A stretch of DNA of 11,129 nucleotides. Source: Blastococcus sp. Lineage in GTDB: Bacteria; Actinomycetota; Actinomycetes; Mycobacteriales; Geodermatophilaceae. The stretch is from contig JAOPUS010000264.1 of NCBI GenBank assembly GCA_025963345.1, forward strand, positions 1-11,129, written 5' to 3'. This document shows positions 4,576 to 11,129 of this stretch, in pieces; within the stretch, counting starts at the first letter, position 1, and the number at the start of each line of letters is the position of its first letter. The position numbers and the translations under genes were made by a program. The notes under the pieces are model-generated. The model saw only the letters and a list, made by a program, of their open reading frames with translations, was not told where the DNA came from and ran no database searches.

Positions 4576-5355
4576 ATGGCTGTTCGCTCCGCTTCCCGTC
4601 CCGCCGGTCGCACCCGGCGCACCATCGCCGACGACGACCGCCCGGACGCCCTCTGGGACATGGAGCGGTCGCTGCGCCGCCGGGGGTTCTCGGCTGTCGC
4701 CGGAGCCGACGAGGCCGGTCGCGGCGCGTGTGCCGGCCCGCTCGTGGCCGCGGCCTGTGTCCTGCCGTCCGGACGACGGGGCCGCGTCCCGGGCCTGGCC
4801 GACTCCAAGCTGCTCACGGCCGCCGCCCGGGAACGGGTGTACGCCGAGGTCGTCGACCGTGCGGTCGCCTGGTCCGTCGTCGTCATGCCGGTCGAGGACC
4901 TCGATGCGCGCGGCATGCACGTCACGAACATCGAGGCGCTGCGGCGGGCGGTGTGGAACCTGCAGCCCGAGCCGGACTACGTGCTGACCGACGGGTTCCC
5001 GGTGCCCGGCCTGGCCCGGCCCGGCCTCGCCGTCTGGAAGGGCGACCGCGTCGCGGCCTGCGTGGCGGCCGCGTCGGTGCTCGCCAAGGTGAGCCGCGAC
5101 CGGATGATGCTCGAGCTGCACGAGAAGTGGCCGGAGTACGACTTCGCGGGCCACAAGGGCTACATCACCGACGTCCACAGCGCTGCCCTCGAACGGCACG
5201 GGCCCTGCCCGGAGCACCGGATGCGCTTCGTCAACGTGCGCAGCGCCCGGGACGCACACGCCGCGCGGACACTCCAGGTCACGGCCTCGGGCGGCATGGT
5301 CGATGATGTGCCCATGTCCGATGTGCTGTGCCCTGCGCCCGGAGAGCTGCGATGA
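4576..5355 (+). CDS. rnhB: Ribonuclease HII
   Basis: RNase HII cuts the RNA strand of RNA-DNA hybrids and starts removal of single ribonucleotides from DNA. In this 259-residue protein the four metal-binding acids are visible: D45 and E46 in GADEAGRGACAGP, D139 in LTDGFPVPG, and D157 in KGDRVAACVAAASVLAKV. D76 in ADSKLL and the C-terminal HKGYITDVHSAAL and GPCPEHRMRF segments are also conserved. About 40 residues precede the catalytic motif and about 35 poorly conserved residues follow, which makes it slightly long. ATG 4576 follows a candidate -10 closely. The stop overlaps the next start as ATGA, so DUF2469 is translationally coupled. The rnhB-DUF2469 pair is standard in actinobacteria (Rv2902c-Rv2901c). 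Confidence 0.96.
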   Translation: MAVRSASRPAGRTRRTIADDDRPDALWDMERSLRRRGFSAVAGADEAGRGACAGPLVAAACVLPSGRRGRVPGLADSKLLTAAARERVYAEVVDRAVAWSVVVMPVEDLDARGMHVTNIEALRRAVWNLQPEPDYVLTDGFPVPGLARPGLAVWKGDRVAACVAAASVLAKVSRDRMMLELHEKWPEYDFAGHKGYITDVHSAALERHGPCPEHRMRFVNVRSARDAHAARTLQVTASGGMVDDVPMSDVLCPAPGELR

Positions 5356-5672
5356 GCACCGAGGACCTCGAGAAGTACGAGACCGAGATGGAGCTGCAGC
5401 TCTATCGCGAGTACCGCGACATCGTCCGGCAGTTCACCTACGTGGTGGAGACCGAGCGGCGCTTCTACCTCGCCAACTCGGTCGACCTGCAGGTGCGTGA
5501 GGCCGGTGGCGAGGTCTACTTCGAGCTGAAGCTCTCCGACGCCTGGGTCTGGGACATGTACCGGCCGGCGCGGTTCGTCCGCAACGTGCGGGTGCTGACG
5601 TTCAAGGACGTCAACGTCGAGGAGCTCGACAAGCCCGACCTCGAGCTGCCCGAGAACCCGCGCCTGCCGTAG
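5352..5672 (+). CDS. DUF2469 family protein, conserved actinobacterial, function unknown
   Basis: The 106-residue acidic protein matches the actinobacteria-specific DUF2469 family (Rv2901c-like) almost end to end. Landmarks are STEDLEKYETEMELQLYREYRD (2-23), the VVETERRFYLAN segment (31-42), DAWVWDMYRPARFVRNVRVLTFKDVN (67-92) and the LELPEN tail. There is no signal peptide, membrane segment or catalytic motif that I recognise. ATG 5352 overlaps the rnhB stop as ATGA, and GGAG at 5341-5344 sits 7 nt upstream. Conservation and coupling to RNase HII suggest a shared job in nucleic-acid metabolism, but this is only guilt by association; no function is established to my knowledge. Confidence 0.93.
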   Translation: MSTEDLEKYETEMELQLYREYRDIVRQFTYVVETERRFYLANSVDLQVREAGGEVYFELKLSDAWVWDMYRPARFVRNVRVLTFKDVNVEELDKPDLELPENPRLP

Positions 5673-5697
5673 TCCACAGGGGCGGTCCCCGTCCACA
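5670..5697 (+). repeat. Two DnaA-box-like direct repeats
   Basis: TAGTCCACA (5670-5678, starting at the DUF2469 stop codon) and CCGTCCACA (5689-5697) share GTCCACAG, 19 bp apart in the same orientation. The actinobacterial DnaA box is close to TTGTCCACA, so each differs at one or two of the three variable 5' positions. GGGG-CGGT-CCCC lies between them. They could bind DnaA or be chance; no origin is nearby. Confidence 0.35.
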
Positions 5698-5747
5698 GAT
5701 CGACTCCGGGCCTGTCCCTGCCCCCGCTGTCGGACGACGGTCGTCGG

Positions 5748-6107
5748 GTGCCCACCACCATCGAGCTCGGCTCTCTCGGCGAACGCATCGCCGCCACCTA
5801 TCTCACCGATGCCGGGCTGCGGGTGCTCGACCGCAACTGGCGCTGCCGTGAGGGCGAGCTGGACATCGTCGCCCGCGAGCACGACGCGCTGGTCTTCTGC
5901 GAGGTGAAGACCCGGCGGGGGATCGGCTTCGGCCACCCCGTCGAGGCGGTGACCGCGGCCAAGCAGCGGCGACTGAGGACGCTCGCGCAGCGATGGCTCG
6001 CCGCGCATGACGAGCACGCCCCGGAACTCCGGTTCGACGTCGTCGGTGTGCTGGTGCGGCCGTCGCGTCCGGCACTGGTCACCCACCTGCGGGCAGCGTT
6101 CGCATGA
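5748..6107 (+). CDS. YraN family (UPF0102) putative endonuclease-fold protein
   Basis: The 119-residue protein has the family's restriction-endonuclease-like core: GERIAATYL near the N-terminus, NWRCREGELDIVARE (30-44, with E37 and D39) and VFCEVKTRR (49-57, with E52-V-K54), forming a D...ExK metal site. HPVEAVTAAKQRRL (63-76) is also typical. It is grouped with PD-(D/E)xK nucleases, and its physiological substrate is unknown. GTG 5748 gives normal length but has only a weak ribosome-binding site. The 75-nt gap to DUF2469 contains DnaA-box-like repeats. The stop overlaps the comM start as ATGA, tying it to the comM-dprA transformation/DNA-processing block, as in many bacteria. Confidence 0.9.
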   Translation: MPTTIELGSLGERIAATYLTDAGLRVLDRNWRCREGELDIVAREHDALVFCEVKTRRGIGFGHPVEAVTAAKQRRLRTLAQRWLAAHDEHAPELRFDVVGVLVRPSRPALVTHLRAAFA

Positions 6108-7624
6108 CCCTCGCCCGCACCTGGTCGGTCGGTCTGGCCGGCGTCCACGGCGCCATGGTCGAGGTGGAGGTCGACATGGCGGCCGGGGTCCCGCAGGTCG
6201 TCCTGGTCGGGCTGCCGGACGCCGTCGTGCGCCAGTCGGTCGACCGCGTCCGTGCCGCGATCGTCAACGCCGGCGCCAAGTTCCCGCAGCGGCGGATCAC
6301 CATCGGTCTGTCGCCGGCGGCGATGCCCAAGCAGGGGAGCGGCTTCGACCTCGCGCTGGCGGCGGCGGTCCTGGCCGCCGCCGGGGCGGTGCCGAGTGGT
6401 TCCGTCGACCGGCTGGTCCTGCTGGGGGAGCTCGGGCTCGACGGCTCCGTGCGCGGCATCCGCGGGGTGCTGCCGGCGGTCCTCGCCGCCGCCCGCGCGG
6501 GTCACCCGCAGGTGGTCGTGCCCGCGGCCAACGCCGACGAGGCGGCCCTGGTCGACAGCATCGAGGTGCTCGCCGCGACGACGCTGGCCGAGGTGGTCGC
6601 GCACCTCGCCGGCCGCGCACCCCTGGCCCGGCATGTCCGCGGCCCGCTGCCGGCGGCGCCACCGGGGCCCGATCTGGGCGACGTGGTGGGGCAGGCGTCG
6701 GGGCGCCGGGCCGTCGAGGTCGCAGCCGCGGGCGGGCACCACCTGTTCCTGACCGGTCCGCCGGGCGCGGGCAAGACGATGCTCGCCGAACGCCTTCCCG
6801 GGCTGCTGCCCCCGCTGGACGAGCCGGCGGCACTCGAGGTCACGGCCATCCACTCCGTCGCCGGAACGCTGCCACCGGAGGCGCCGCTCGTCCGGCGGCC
6901 CACGTTCGAGGCGCCGCACCACTCGGCCACGATGGCCGCGCTGATCGGCGGTGGCTCCGGCCAGATCCGGCCGGGCGCTCTCTGCCGGGCCCACCGCGGG
7001 GTCCTCTTTCTGGACGAGGCACCCGAGTTCCCACGTGCGGTGCTCGACACCTTGCGCCAGCCGCTGGAACGCGGGTCCGTCACGATCCATCGGGCCGCGG
7101 GGTCGGCGACGTTCCCGTGCCGGGCGCAGCTCGTGCTCGCAGCGAACCCGTGTCCGTGCGCCAGCGCCGCCGGCGACGCCGCCTGCACCTGCAGCGCGCT
7201 GGAGCGACGGCGGTACCAGTCGCGGCTGTCCGGCCCGCTGCTCGACCGGATCGACCTGCGGGTCGATCTTCCGCCGGTCACCCGCGCCGCTTGGCTGGAC
7301 GGCGTCGGGCCGCCGGAGACCACCGCGGTCGTCGCCGGCCGGGTTGCTGCCGCCCGTGCAGCCGCGGCACGCCGGCTGGCCGGCACCGGTCTGTCGGTGA
7401 ACAGCCAGATCCCCGGGCGGCTCCTGCGCGAGCGGTGGGCGGTGCCGCGGTCCTCGCTCCGGCTGGCCGAGCGGGCCCTGGAGCGGGGCGCACTGTCCGT
7501 CCGCGGCTTCGACCGGGTGCTGCGGGTGGCCTGGACGCTGGCCGACCTGGCCGACCGCACGGTGCCGGGCACCGACGAGGTGGCCGAAGCGCTCGGCATG
7601 CGGCTGCAGCGGGCCGTGGCATGA
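6104..7624 (+). CDS. comM: ComM/YifB family AAA+ ATPase (Mg-chelatase-like)
   Basis: ComM-type proteins are hexameric helicases that promote branch migration when transformed DNA integrates; that role was shown in Gram-negatives and is inferred here. The 506 residues comprise an N-terminal ChlI/Lon-like domain (about 1-175, with GLPDAVVRQSVDRVRAAI and ITIGLSPA), the AAA+ module, and a C-terminal Mg-chelatase domain (about 405-505). The AAA+ module has Walker A GPPGAGKT (218-225), Walker B LFLDEAPEF (301-309), sensor-1 Asn348 in LAANPCPC and Arg382 in LLDRIDLRV as a candidate Arg finger. Four Cys (350, 352, 361, 363) in CPC...CTC may bind zinc. It overlaps both yraN and dprA by 4 nt (ATGA), so the three are translationally coupled. 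Confidence 0.95.
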   Translation: MTLARTWSVGLAGVHGAMVEVEVDMAAGVPQVVLVGLPDAVVRQSVDRVRAAIVNAGAKFPQRRITIGLSPAAMPKQGSGFDLALAAAVLAAAGAVPSGSVDRLVLLGELGLDGSVRGIRGVLPAVLAAARAGHPQVVVPAANADEAALVDSIEVLAATTLAEVVAHLAGRAPLARHVRGPLPAAPPGPDLGDVVGQASGRRAVEVAAAGGHHLFLTGPPGAGKTMLAERLPGLLPPLDEPAALEVTAIHSVAGTLPPEAPLVRRPTFEAPHHSATMAALIGGGSGQIRPGALCRAHRGVLFLDEAPEFPRAVLDTLRQPLERGSVTIHRAAGSATFPCRAQLVLAANPCPCASAAGDAACTCSALERRRYQSRLSGPLLDRIDLRVDLPPVTRAAWLDGVGPPETTAVVAGRVAAARAAAARRLAGTGLSVNSQIPGRLLRERWAVPRSSLRLAERALERGALSVRGFDRVLRVAWTLADLADRTVPGTDEVAEALGMRLQRAVA

Positions 7625-8889
7625 CCCTCGACGAGGACCTCGAGGAGGCGGCGGGCGCCTCGGTGCCGCTGGGTGACGTGCACCCGGCGGTGCGACGGGC
7701 CCGCGCCTGGCTGAGTCGCGTCGCCGAGCCGGGCACCATCGACTTCTGGCGCTACGTGGACGACGTGGGCCCCGTCGAGGCGGTCAGCCGGTTGCGCGCG
7801 GGGCGGGCCCCCGACCGCATCCGGTCGATCGTCGGGGTGCGGGCCGGTCAGGACGAGAGCCTCGCCGACCTCGCCCGGGCCGAGCGCTGCGGTGCCCGGC
7901 TGGTCGTGCCCGAGGACGACGAATGGCCGGCCCTGCAGTTGCACGCCTTGACCGTGGCGGTCAGCACCGAGCCCGACGACCACACGAAGCAGTCGGACCG
8001 GACCCTCGCACCGGTTCCGCCCGTGGGGCTCTGGGTGCGCGGACCCGGGAGACTGGACGAGCTGGTCGACCGGTCCGTGGCGATCGTCGGGTCCCGCGCC
8101 TCGACGGCATACGGCGAGCACGTGGCGGCCGAGTTCGGGCACGCACTGGGGGAGCGGGGCTGGACTGTGGTCTCCGGCGGCGCCTTCGGCATCGATGGCG
8201 CCGCCCATCGGGGGGCCCTGGCCGCGGAGGCGCCGACCCTGGCGGTGCTCGCCTGCGGCGTCGACCGTCCCTACCCGGCTGCCCACGGCGCGCTGTTCGG
8301 TCGGATCGCCGAGACCGGTCTGCTCGTGAGTGAGTGGCCGCCGGGCTGCGCGCCACTGCGGCACCGCTTCCTGGTGCGCAACCGGCTGATCGCCGCATTG
8401 ACGCGGGGCACCGTCGTCGTGGAGGCGGCGGCGCGGTCCGGAGCGCAGGCCACGGCCAAGCGCGCGCGCCGGCTCGGGCGGCAGGTACTGGTCGTCCCGG
8501 GTCCCGTGACGTCGGCGATGAGCGTGGGCTGCCACGAACTGCTGCGCGACGAGGAGGCCGGGGCGACGCTGGTCGCATCGGCCGAGCACGTCATCGAGGC
8601 TGTCGGCGGGCTCGGGACGGATCTCGCCGATCCCCCCGAGCGCCCGGCTGCCCCACGGGACGGACTGTCCGATCTGGCCGGCCGGGTTCTGGACGCGTGT
8701 CCGGTACGCATCGGCGTGAGTGCCGACCGGCTGGCCGCGATCGCCGGCTGCGACGTCCTCGACGTGCTCCGGGTGCTGCCGGCCCTCGAGCTGGCCGACC
8801 TCGTGCAGTGGACCGGTACCGGCTGGCGGGTCGCGCCCCCGCCGAAGCAGCCAACCGGCGCGAAGGGAGGTCCCGGCGCGGCGGCTTGA
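7621..8889 (+). CDS. dprA: DNA-processing protein DprA (Smf)
   Basis: DprA binds incoming single-stranded DNA and loads RecA in natural transformation; its role in most actinobacteria is unclear. The 422-residue protein has an N-terminal helical region (about 20-110) and the Rossmann-like domain. Within it are VAIVGSRASTAYG (153-165), SGGAFGIDGAAHRGAL (185-200), LACGVDRPYPAAH (210-222), FLVRNRLIAAL (250-260) and VVVEAAARSGAQATA (265-279). A winged-helix domain (about 350-404) and a short Pro/Gly/Ala tail complete it. An insertion of about 25 residues (around 113-134, EPDDHTKQSDR) precedes the Rossmann domain. ATG 7621 overlaps the comM stop as ATGA. The same frame stays open far upstream through comM, which is only a composition effect. 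Confidence 0.96.
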   Translation: MTLDEDLEEAAGASVPLGDVHPAVRRARAWLSRVAEPGTIDFWRYVDDVGPVEAVSRLRAGRAPDRIRSIVGVRAGQDESLADLARAERCGARLVVPEDDEWPALQLHALTVAVSTEPDDHTKQSDRTLAPVPPVGLWVRGPGRLDELVDRSVAIVGSRASTAYGEHVAAEFGHALGERGWTVVSGGAFGIDGAAHRGALAAEAPTLAVLACGVDRPYPAAHGALFGRIAETGLLVSEWPPGCAPLRHRFLVRNRLIAALTRGTVVVEAAARSGAQATAKRARRLGRQVLVVPGPVTSAMSVGCHELLRDEEAGATLVASAEHVIEAVGGLGTDLADPPERPAAPRDGLSDLAGRVLDACPVRIGVSADRLAAIAGCDVLDVLRVLPALELADLVQWTGTGWRVAPPPKQPTGAKGGPGAAA

Positions 8890-8920
8890 CCAGCCGGGCG
8901 TGTCACCGCACGGTTCCGGG

Positions 8921-9856
8921 GTGACCGCCGGGACAGCAGACGCACGGGCGGCTCTCCCGTCCGCGCTGGCGGAGGCGCTGGCCGGCTATGAGGAGCACCT
9001 GCGCACGCAGCGGGACCTGTCCGAGCACACCCTGCGCGGCTACGTGGCCGACGCCGTGTGGCTGCTCGACCACCTGGCCCGGCGGGGTGGCCGGCAGGTG
9101 CACGAGCTCGATCTCTCCGCGCTGCGCGGCTGGCTGGCCCAGGGGCGCACCCGAGGGCACAGCCGTGCGACGACGGCCCGGCACGCGGCGTCGGCCCGGT
9201 CCTTCACAGCCTGGCTGCGCCGGGCCGGACTGACCCCCGACGACGTCGGGCTGCGCCTGGTCAGCCCGAAGGCGCACCGCACGCTGCCCGATGTGCTCGC
9301 CCCCGACCAGGCGCGCGCCGTCGTCGACTCCACGGGTGGGGCCGAGGAGCCGGTCGGGCTGCGTAACGCCGTCGTCCTCGAACTTCTCTATGCCAGTGGC
9401 ATCCGGGTCAGCGAGCTCGTCGGGCTCGACGTCGACGACGTCGACCGCGGCCGTCGGCTGCTGCGGGTCCTGGGCAAGGGCCGCAAGGAGCGCAGCGTGC
9501 CCTACGGCGTCCCGGCCGAGCGGGCGCTGGACGCCTGGCTGACCCGGGGGCGCCCCGCGCTGGCGACACCGGACTCGGGTCCGGCGCTGCTCCTCGGGGC
9601 TCGGGGGCACCGGCTGGACGCGCGGGAGGCGCGGCGCACGGTGCACAAGGCGGTGGCGGCGGCTCCGGGCGCTCCCGATATCGGGCCGCACGGTCTCCGC
9701 CACTCGGCGGCCACCCACGTCCTGGAGGGCGGCGCGGACCTGCGCTCCGTACAGGAACTGCTGGGCCACGCTAGCCTCGCCACTACCCAGATCTACACGC
9801 ACGTGACGGTCGAGCGGCTCCGTGCGGTCCATGCCCAAGCGCATCCCCGCGCCTGA
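8921..9856 (+). CDS. xerC: Tyrosine recombinase, XerC type
   Basis: XerC with XerD resolves chromosome dimers at dif. The 311-residue protein has an N-terminal SAM-like core-binding domain (about 15-105, ALAGYEEHLRTQRDLSEHTLRGYVAD) and a catalytic domain (about 122-300). All catalytic residues are present: R162 in LYASGIRVSELVGL, K186 in VLGKGRKERSVP, H257 and R260 in HGLRHSAATH, H283 in LLGHASLATTQ, and the nucleophile Y292 in IYTHV. Length is normal for a chromosomal Xer protein, not a phage integrase. I chose GTG 8921; an in-frame GTG at 8900 would add 7 residues and leave only 10 nt after dprA. The gene next to dprA fits actinobacterial order (Rv2896c to Rv2894c). No dif site was seen. 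Confidence 0.93.
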   Translation: MTAGTADARAALPSALAEALAGYEEHLRTQRDLSEHTLRGYVADAVWLLDHLARRGGRQVHELDLSALRGWLAQGRTRGHSRATTARHAASARSFTAWLRRAGLTPDDVGLRLVSPKAHRTLPDVLAPDQARAVVDSTGGAEEPVGLRNAVVLELLYASGIRVSELVGLDVDDVDRGRRLLRVLGKGRKERSVPYGVPAERALDAWLTRGRPALATPDSGPALLLGARGHRLDAREARRTVHKAVAAAPGAPDIGPHGLRHSAATHVLEGGADLRSVQELLGHASLATTQIYTHVTVERLRAVHAQAHPRA

Positions 9857-9866
9857 AAGGCTTGGC

Positions 9867-9884
9867 TGAGTGCTGAGAGGTGAG
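9867..9884 (+). repeat. Three TGAG repeats at exact 7-bp spacing upstream of whiG
   Basis: TGAG occurs at 9867, 9874 and 9881, in GCTGAGT-GCTGAGA-GGTGAGG, a three-unit imperfect heptad repeat 11 nt after the xerC stop. It lies about 80 nt before the whiG start. Regular direct repeats can be regulator sites, but no known motif is recognised. Confidence 0.35.
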
Positions 9885-9950
9885 GGCGGCGGCCGTGATC
9901 GGGCGCCGGAACGGGGCAGGACCACCGAGCACGACCCAGCAGCAGCATCG

Positions 9951-9956
9951 AGGAGG
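9951..9956 (+). promoter_or_regulatory. Shine-Dalgarno of whiG
   Basis: AGGAGG, the ideal anti-Shine-Dalgarno match, ends 6 nt before GTG 9963. It fixes that start against more distant in-frame candidates. It is the strongest ribosome-binding site in the window. Confidence 0.85.
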
Positions 9957-9962
9957 GCGACC

Positions 9963-10772
9963 GTGCCTGAGGCCACCATCCATCGGATCGACGAGTTCGA
10001 CGAGTCCCGGGACGATGCCGACGCCCTGCTGGCCGTGTTGTGGACCGACTATGTCGCCGGGCGCGACCCGGGTCTGCGCGACCGGCTGATCCTCCATTAC
10101 GCCCCGCTGGTGAAGTACGTCGCCGGCCGGGTCGGGAGCGGCCTGCCCGCGCATGTCGAGCAGGCCGACCTGGTGTCCTACGGCACGTTCGGCCTCATCG
10201 ACGCGATCACCCGGTACGAGCCCACCCGCGAGGTCAAGTTCGAGAGCTACGCGATGGCCCGCATCCGCGGCGCCATCATCGACGAGCTGCGCAACACCGA
10301 CTGGATCCCTCGGTCGGTGCGCATGAAGGCCCGGGCCTTCGAGCGGGCCGTCGCCGACCTCGAGGCGAAGTTCCAGCGCACCCCCACGGAGGAAGAGGTC
10401 GCCGAGGTCCTCGACATGGACGTCGAGGAGGTCCGCAAGTTCCTCGGCCAGCTGTCCCTCGTCAACGTCGTCGCCCTCGACGAACTGCTCGGTGACGACG
10501 ACGGTGGCTCGCCCCGCCTCGGCGACACACTGCAGGACTCCAGCGCCCTGGACCCGCAGGCGATGGCCGAGCACGGGGAGGCCCGTCAGCTGCTGGCCCG
10601 CGCGGTGGAGCAGCTCCCCGAGCGGGAGAAGGTCGTGGTCAGCCTCTACTACTTCGAGGGGCTGACCCTGGCCGACATCGGCCGGGTCCTCGGGGTGACC
10701 GAGAGCCGGATCTGCCAGCTGCACACCAAGGCCGTGCTCCACCTGCGCACCAAGCTCGCCGACATCGCCTGA
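9963..10772 (+). CDS. whiG: RNA polymerase sigma factor WhiG/FliA family (sigma-28 type)
   Basis: This 269-residue sigma factor aligns closely with Streptomyces WhiG, which starts sporulation of aerial hyphae; relatives (FliA) drive flagellar genes. Region 2 (about 43-118) contains LILHYAPLVKYVAGRVGSGLP and later FESYAMARIRGAIIDELR and WIPRSVR. Region 3 (about 122-172) contains RTPTEEEVAEVL and SLVNVVALDELL. Region 4 (about 216-265) contains LPEREKVVVSLYYFEGLTLADIG and GVTESRICQLHTKAVL. The GDTLQDSSALDP linker also parallels WhiG. GTG 9963 is set by the AGGAGG six bases upstream. The gene follows xerC by 106 nt. WhiG is normally held by an anti-sigma factor (RsiG); none is in the window. Whether it serves sporulation or motility here cannot be told. 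Confidence 0.93.
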   Translation: MPEATIHRIDEFDESRDDADALLAVLWTDYVAGRDPGLRDRLILHYAPLVKYVAGRVGSGLPAHVEQADLVSYGTFGLIDAITRYEPTREVKFESYAMARIRGAIIDELRNTDWIPRSVRMKARAFERAVADLEAKFQRTPTEEEVAEVLDMDVEEVRKFLGQLSLVNVVALDELLGDDDGGSPRLGDTLQDSSALDPQAMAEHGEARQLLARAVEQLPEREKVVVSLYYFEGLTLADIGRVLGVTESRICQLHTKAVLHLRTKLADIA

Positions 10773-10783
10773 CAGCTCTGCTG

Positions 10784-11129
10784 GTGGGCATCGATTCCCG
10801 CGCCCCGGCGAACCGGCGCACGTACTCCGACCGCGAGGCCGACACCTCCTGGCGGGAAGCCCTGTCGGTCTGGTCGATCCGGCCGCGGTGGACGTCGGCC
10901 GCGGGGGAGGGACCTACACCCGCGCGCCTGGCACGGACTCGGCGCCGCAACTGTCACGGGCGTCGAGTCCAGCCGCCCGATCCTCGACGAGGCGCGGAGC
11001 AGCCACGGTCACCTGCCCGGCGTCACGTTCCGGCTCGGGGATGCCGCGGCCACGGGTCTCCCGGACAGCTGGGCCGACGTCGTCCTCGAGCGGGCTCTGG
11101 TCCACCACGTTCCTGATCTGGCCGCCGTC
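10784..11129 (+). pseudogene. Class I SAM-dependent methyltransferase, frameshifted, 3' end outside window
   Basis: Three frames in succession read as one methyltransferase. The first, from GTG 10784, gives RTYSDREADTSWREALS. A shift of one lost base near 10865-10870 leads to GLVDPAAVDVGRGGGTYTRA, the SAM-binding motif I (DxGxGxG). At 10921-10928 a CGCGCG run appears two bases too long, and the frame from 10929 continues WHGLGAATVTGVES, then GVTFRLGDAAATGLPD and DVVLERALVHHVPDLAAV, open to the window end. No single frame gives a working protein. It may be a decaying gene or carry sequencing errors; two separate indels make decay plausible. It starts 11 nt after the whiG stop. Confidence 0.72.

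Noticed and set aside
3705..4931. Antisense open frame of about 408 codons opposite the LuxR-type regulator and rnhB
   Set aside because: No domain is recognised, and it crosses a strong terminator and two real genes on the other strand.
6502..8589. Antisense open frame of about 695 codons opposite comM and dprA
   Set aside because: Composition is that of a shadow frame (Arg, Gly, Pro, His-rich), with no domain recognisable and full overlap with two conserved genes.
6007..8889. Open frame of about 960 codons running through yraN and comM into dprA
   Set aside because: Its first 538 codons give low-complexity Arg/Ala/Gly-rich protein and overlap the well-supported yraN and comM. Only the part from ATG 7621 (dprA) is recognisable. 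Long stop-free shadow frames are expected at this G+C.
8921..9856. XerC-type recombinase as an integrase of a mobile element
   Set aside because: Length, position beside dprA and actinobacterial synteny fit the housekeeping Xer protein. There are no att-like repeats, tRNA gene or phage genes nearby.
9861..9890. TPP riboswitch-like CTGAGA motif before whiG
   Set aside because: The rest of the conserved core (an ACCTGAT-like segment and the matching stems) is missing downstream, and whiG is not a thiamine gene.
1..11129. CRISPR array, tRNA/rRNA genes, insertion sequences or a defence island
   Set aside because: I found no regular spacer-repeat array, no tRNA-like cloverleaf, no transposase and no defence-gene motif on either strand. 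The window is a conserved core region with small lineage-specific additions.

Overview
The window is a high-G+C (roughly 70%) chromosomal segment from an actinomycete. The gene order rpsP(end)-khpA-rimM-trmD-[nudix]-rplS-lepB-[regulator]-rnhB-DUF2469-yraN-comM-dprA-xerC-whiG is the conserved core order of Actinomycetota. The same backbone, without the regulator and whiG, is known from Mycobacterium tuberculosis (Rv2909c down to Rv2894c). A WhiG-type sigma factor and a BldM/WhiI-like regulator point to a lineage with a developmental or motility programme. Geodermatophilales or Pseudonocardiales are my best guess, which is inference only. All genes are on the + strand.

Layout. (1) 1-2054, translation and RNA maturation: the last codons of a probable rpsP, the KH protein KhpA, the 16S maturation factor RimM, the tRNA m1G37 methyltransferase TrmD, and a Nudix hydrolase inserted at a spot that is variable between actinobacteria. 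(2) 2055-3531: a structured leader followed by rplS (L19), a hairpin, then lepB (signal peptidase I), which looks leaderless. (3) 3532-4508: an unusually A+T-rich, inverted-repeat-rich control region in front of a LuxR-type regulator whose receiver domain has lost its phospho-acceptor Asp; a very strong hairpin terminator closes this unit. (4) 4576-5672: rnhB (RNase HII), translationally coupled by an ATGA overlap to DUF2469. (5) 5748-9856, DNA processing: yraN, comM and dprA, joined by ATGA overlaps, then a XerC-type tyrosine recombinase. (6) 9963-10772: whiG, with a near-perfect Shine-Dalgarno. (7) 10784-11129: a broken class I SAM methyltransferase reading through three frames, continuing past the window.

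Most of the window is ordinary core genome, and I see no new defence system, CRISPR array, prophage or transposon. The parts worth a second look are the degenerate-receiver regulator with its odd promoter region (including a WhiG-like -10 element, with whiG itself 5.5 kb downstream), the frameshifted methyltransferase, the hairpin-rich rplS leader, the two leaderless-looking starts, and a pair of DnaA-box-like repeats between DUF2469 and yraN.
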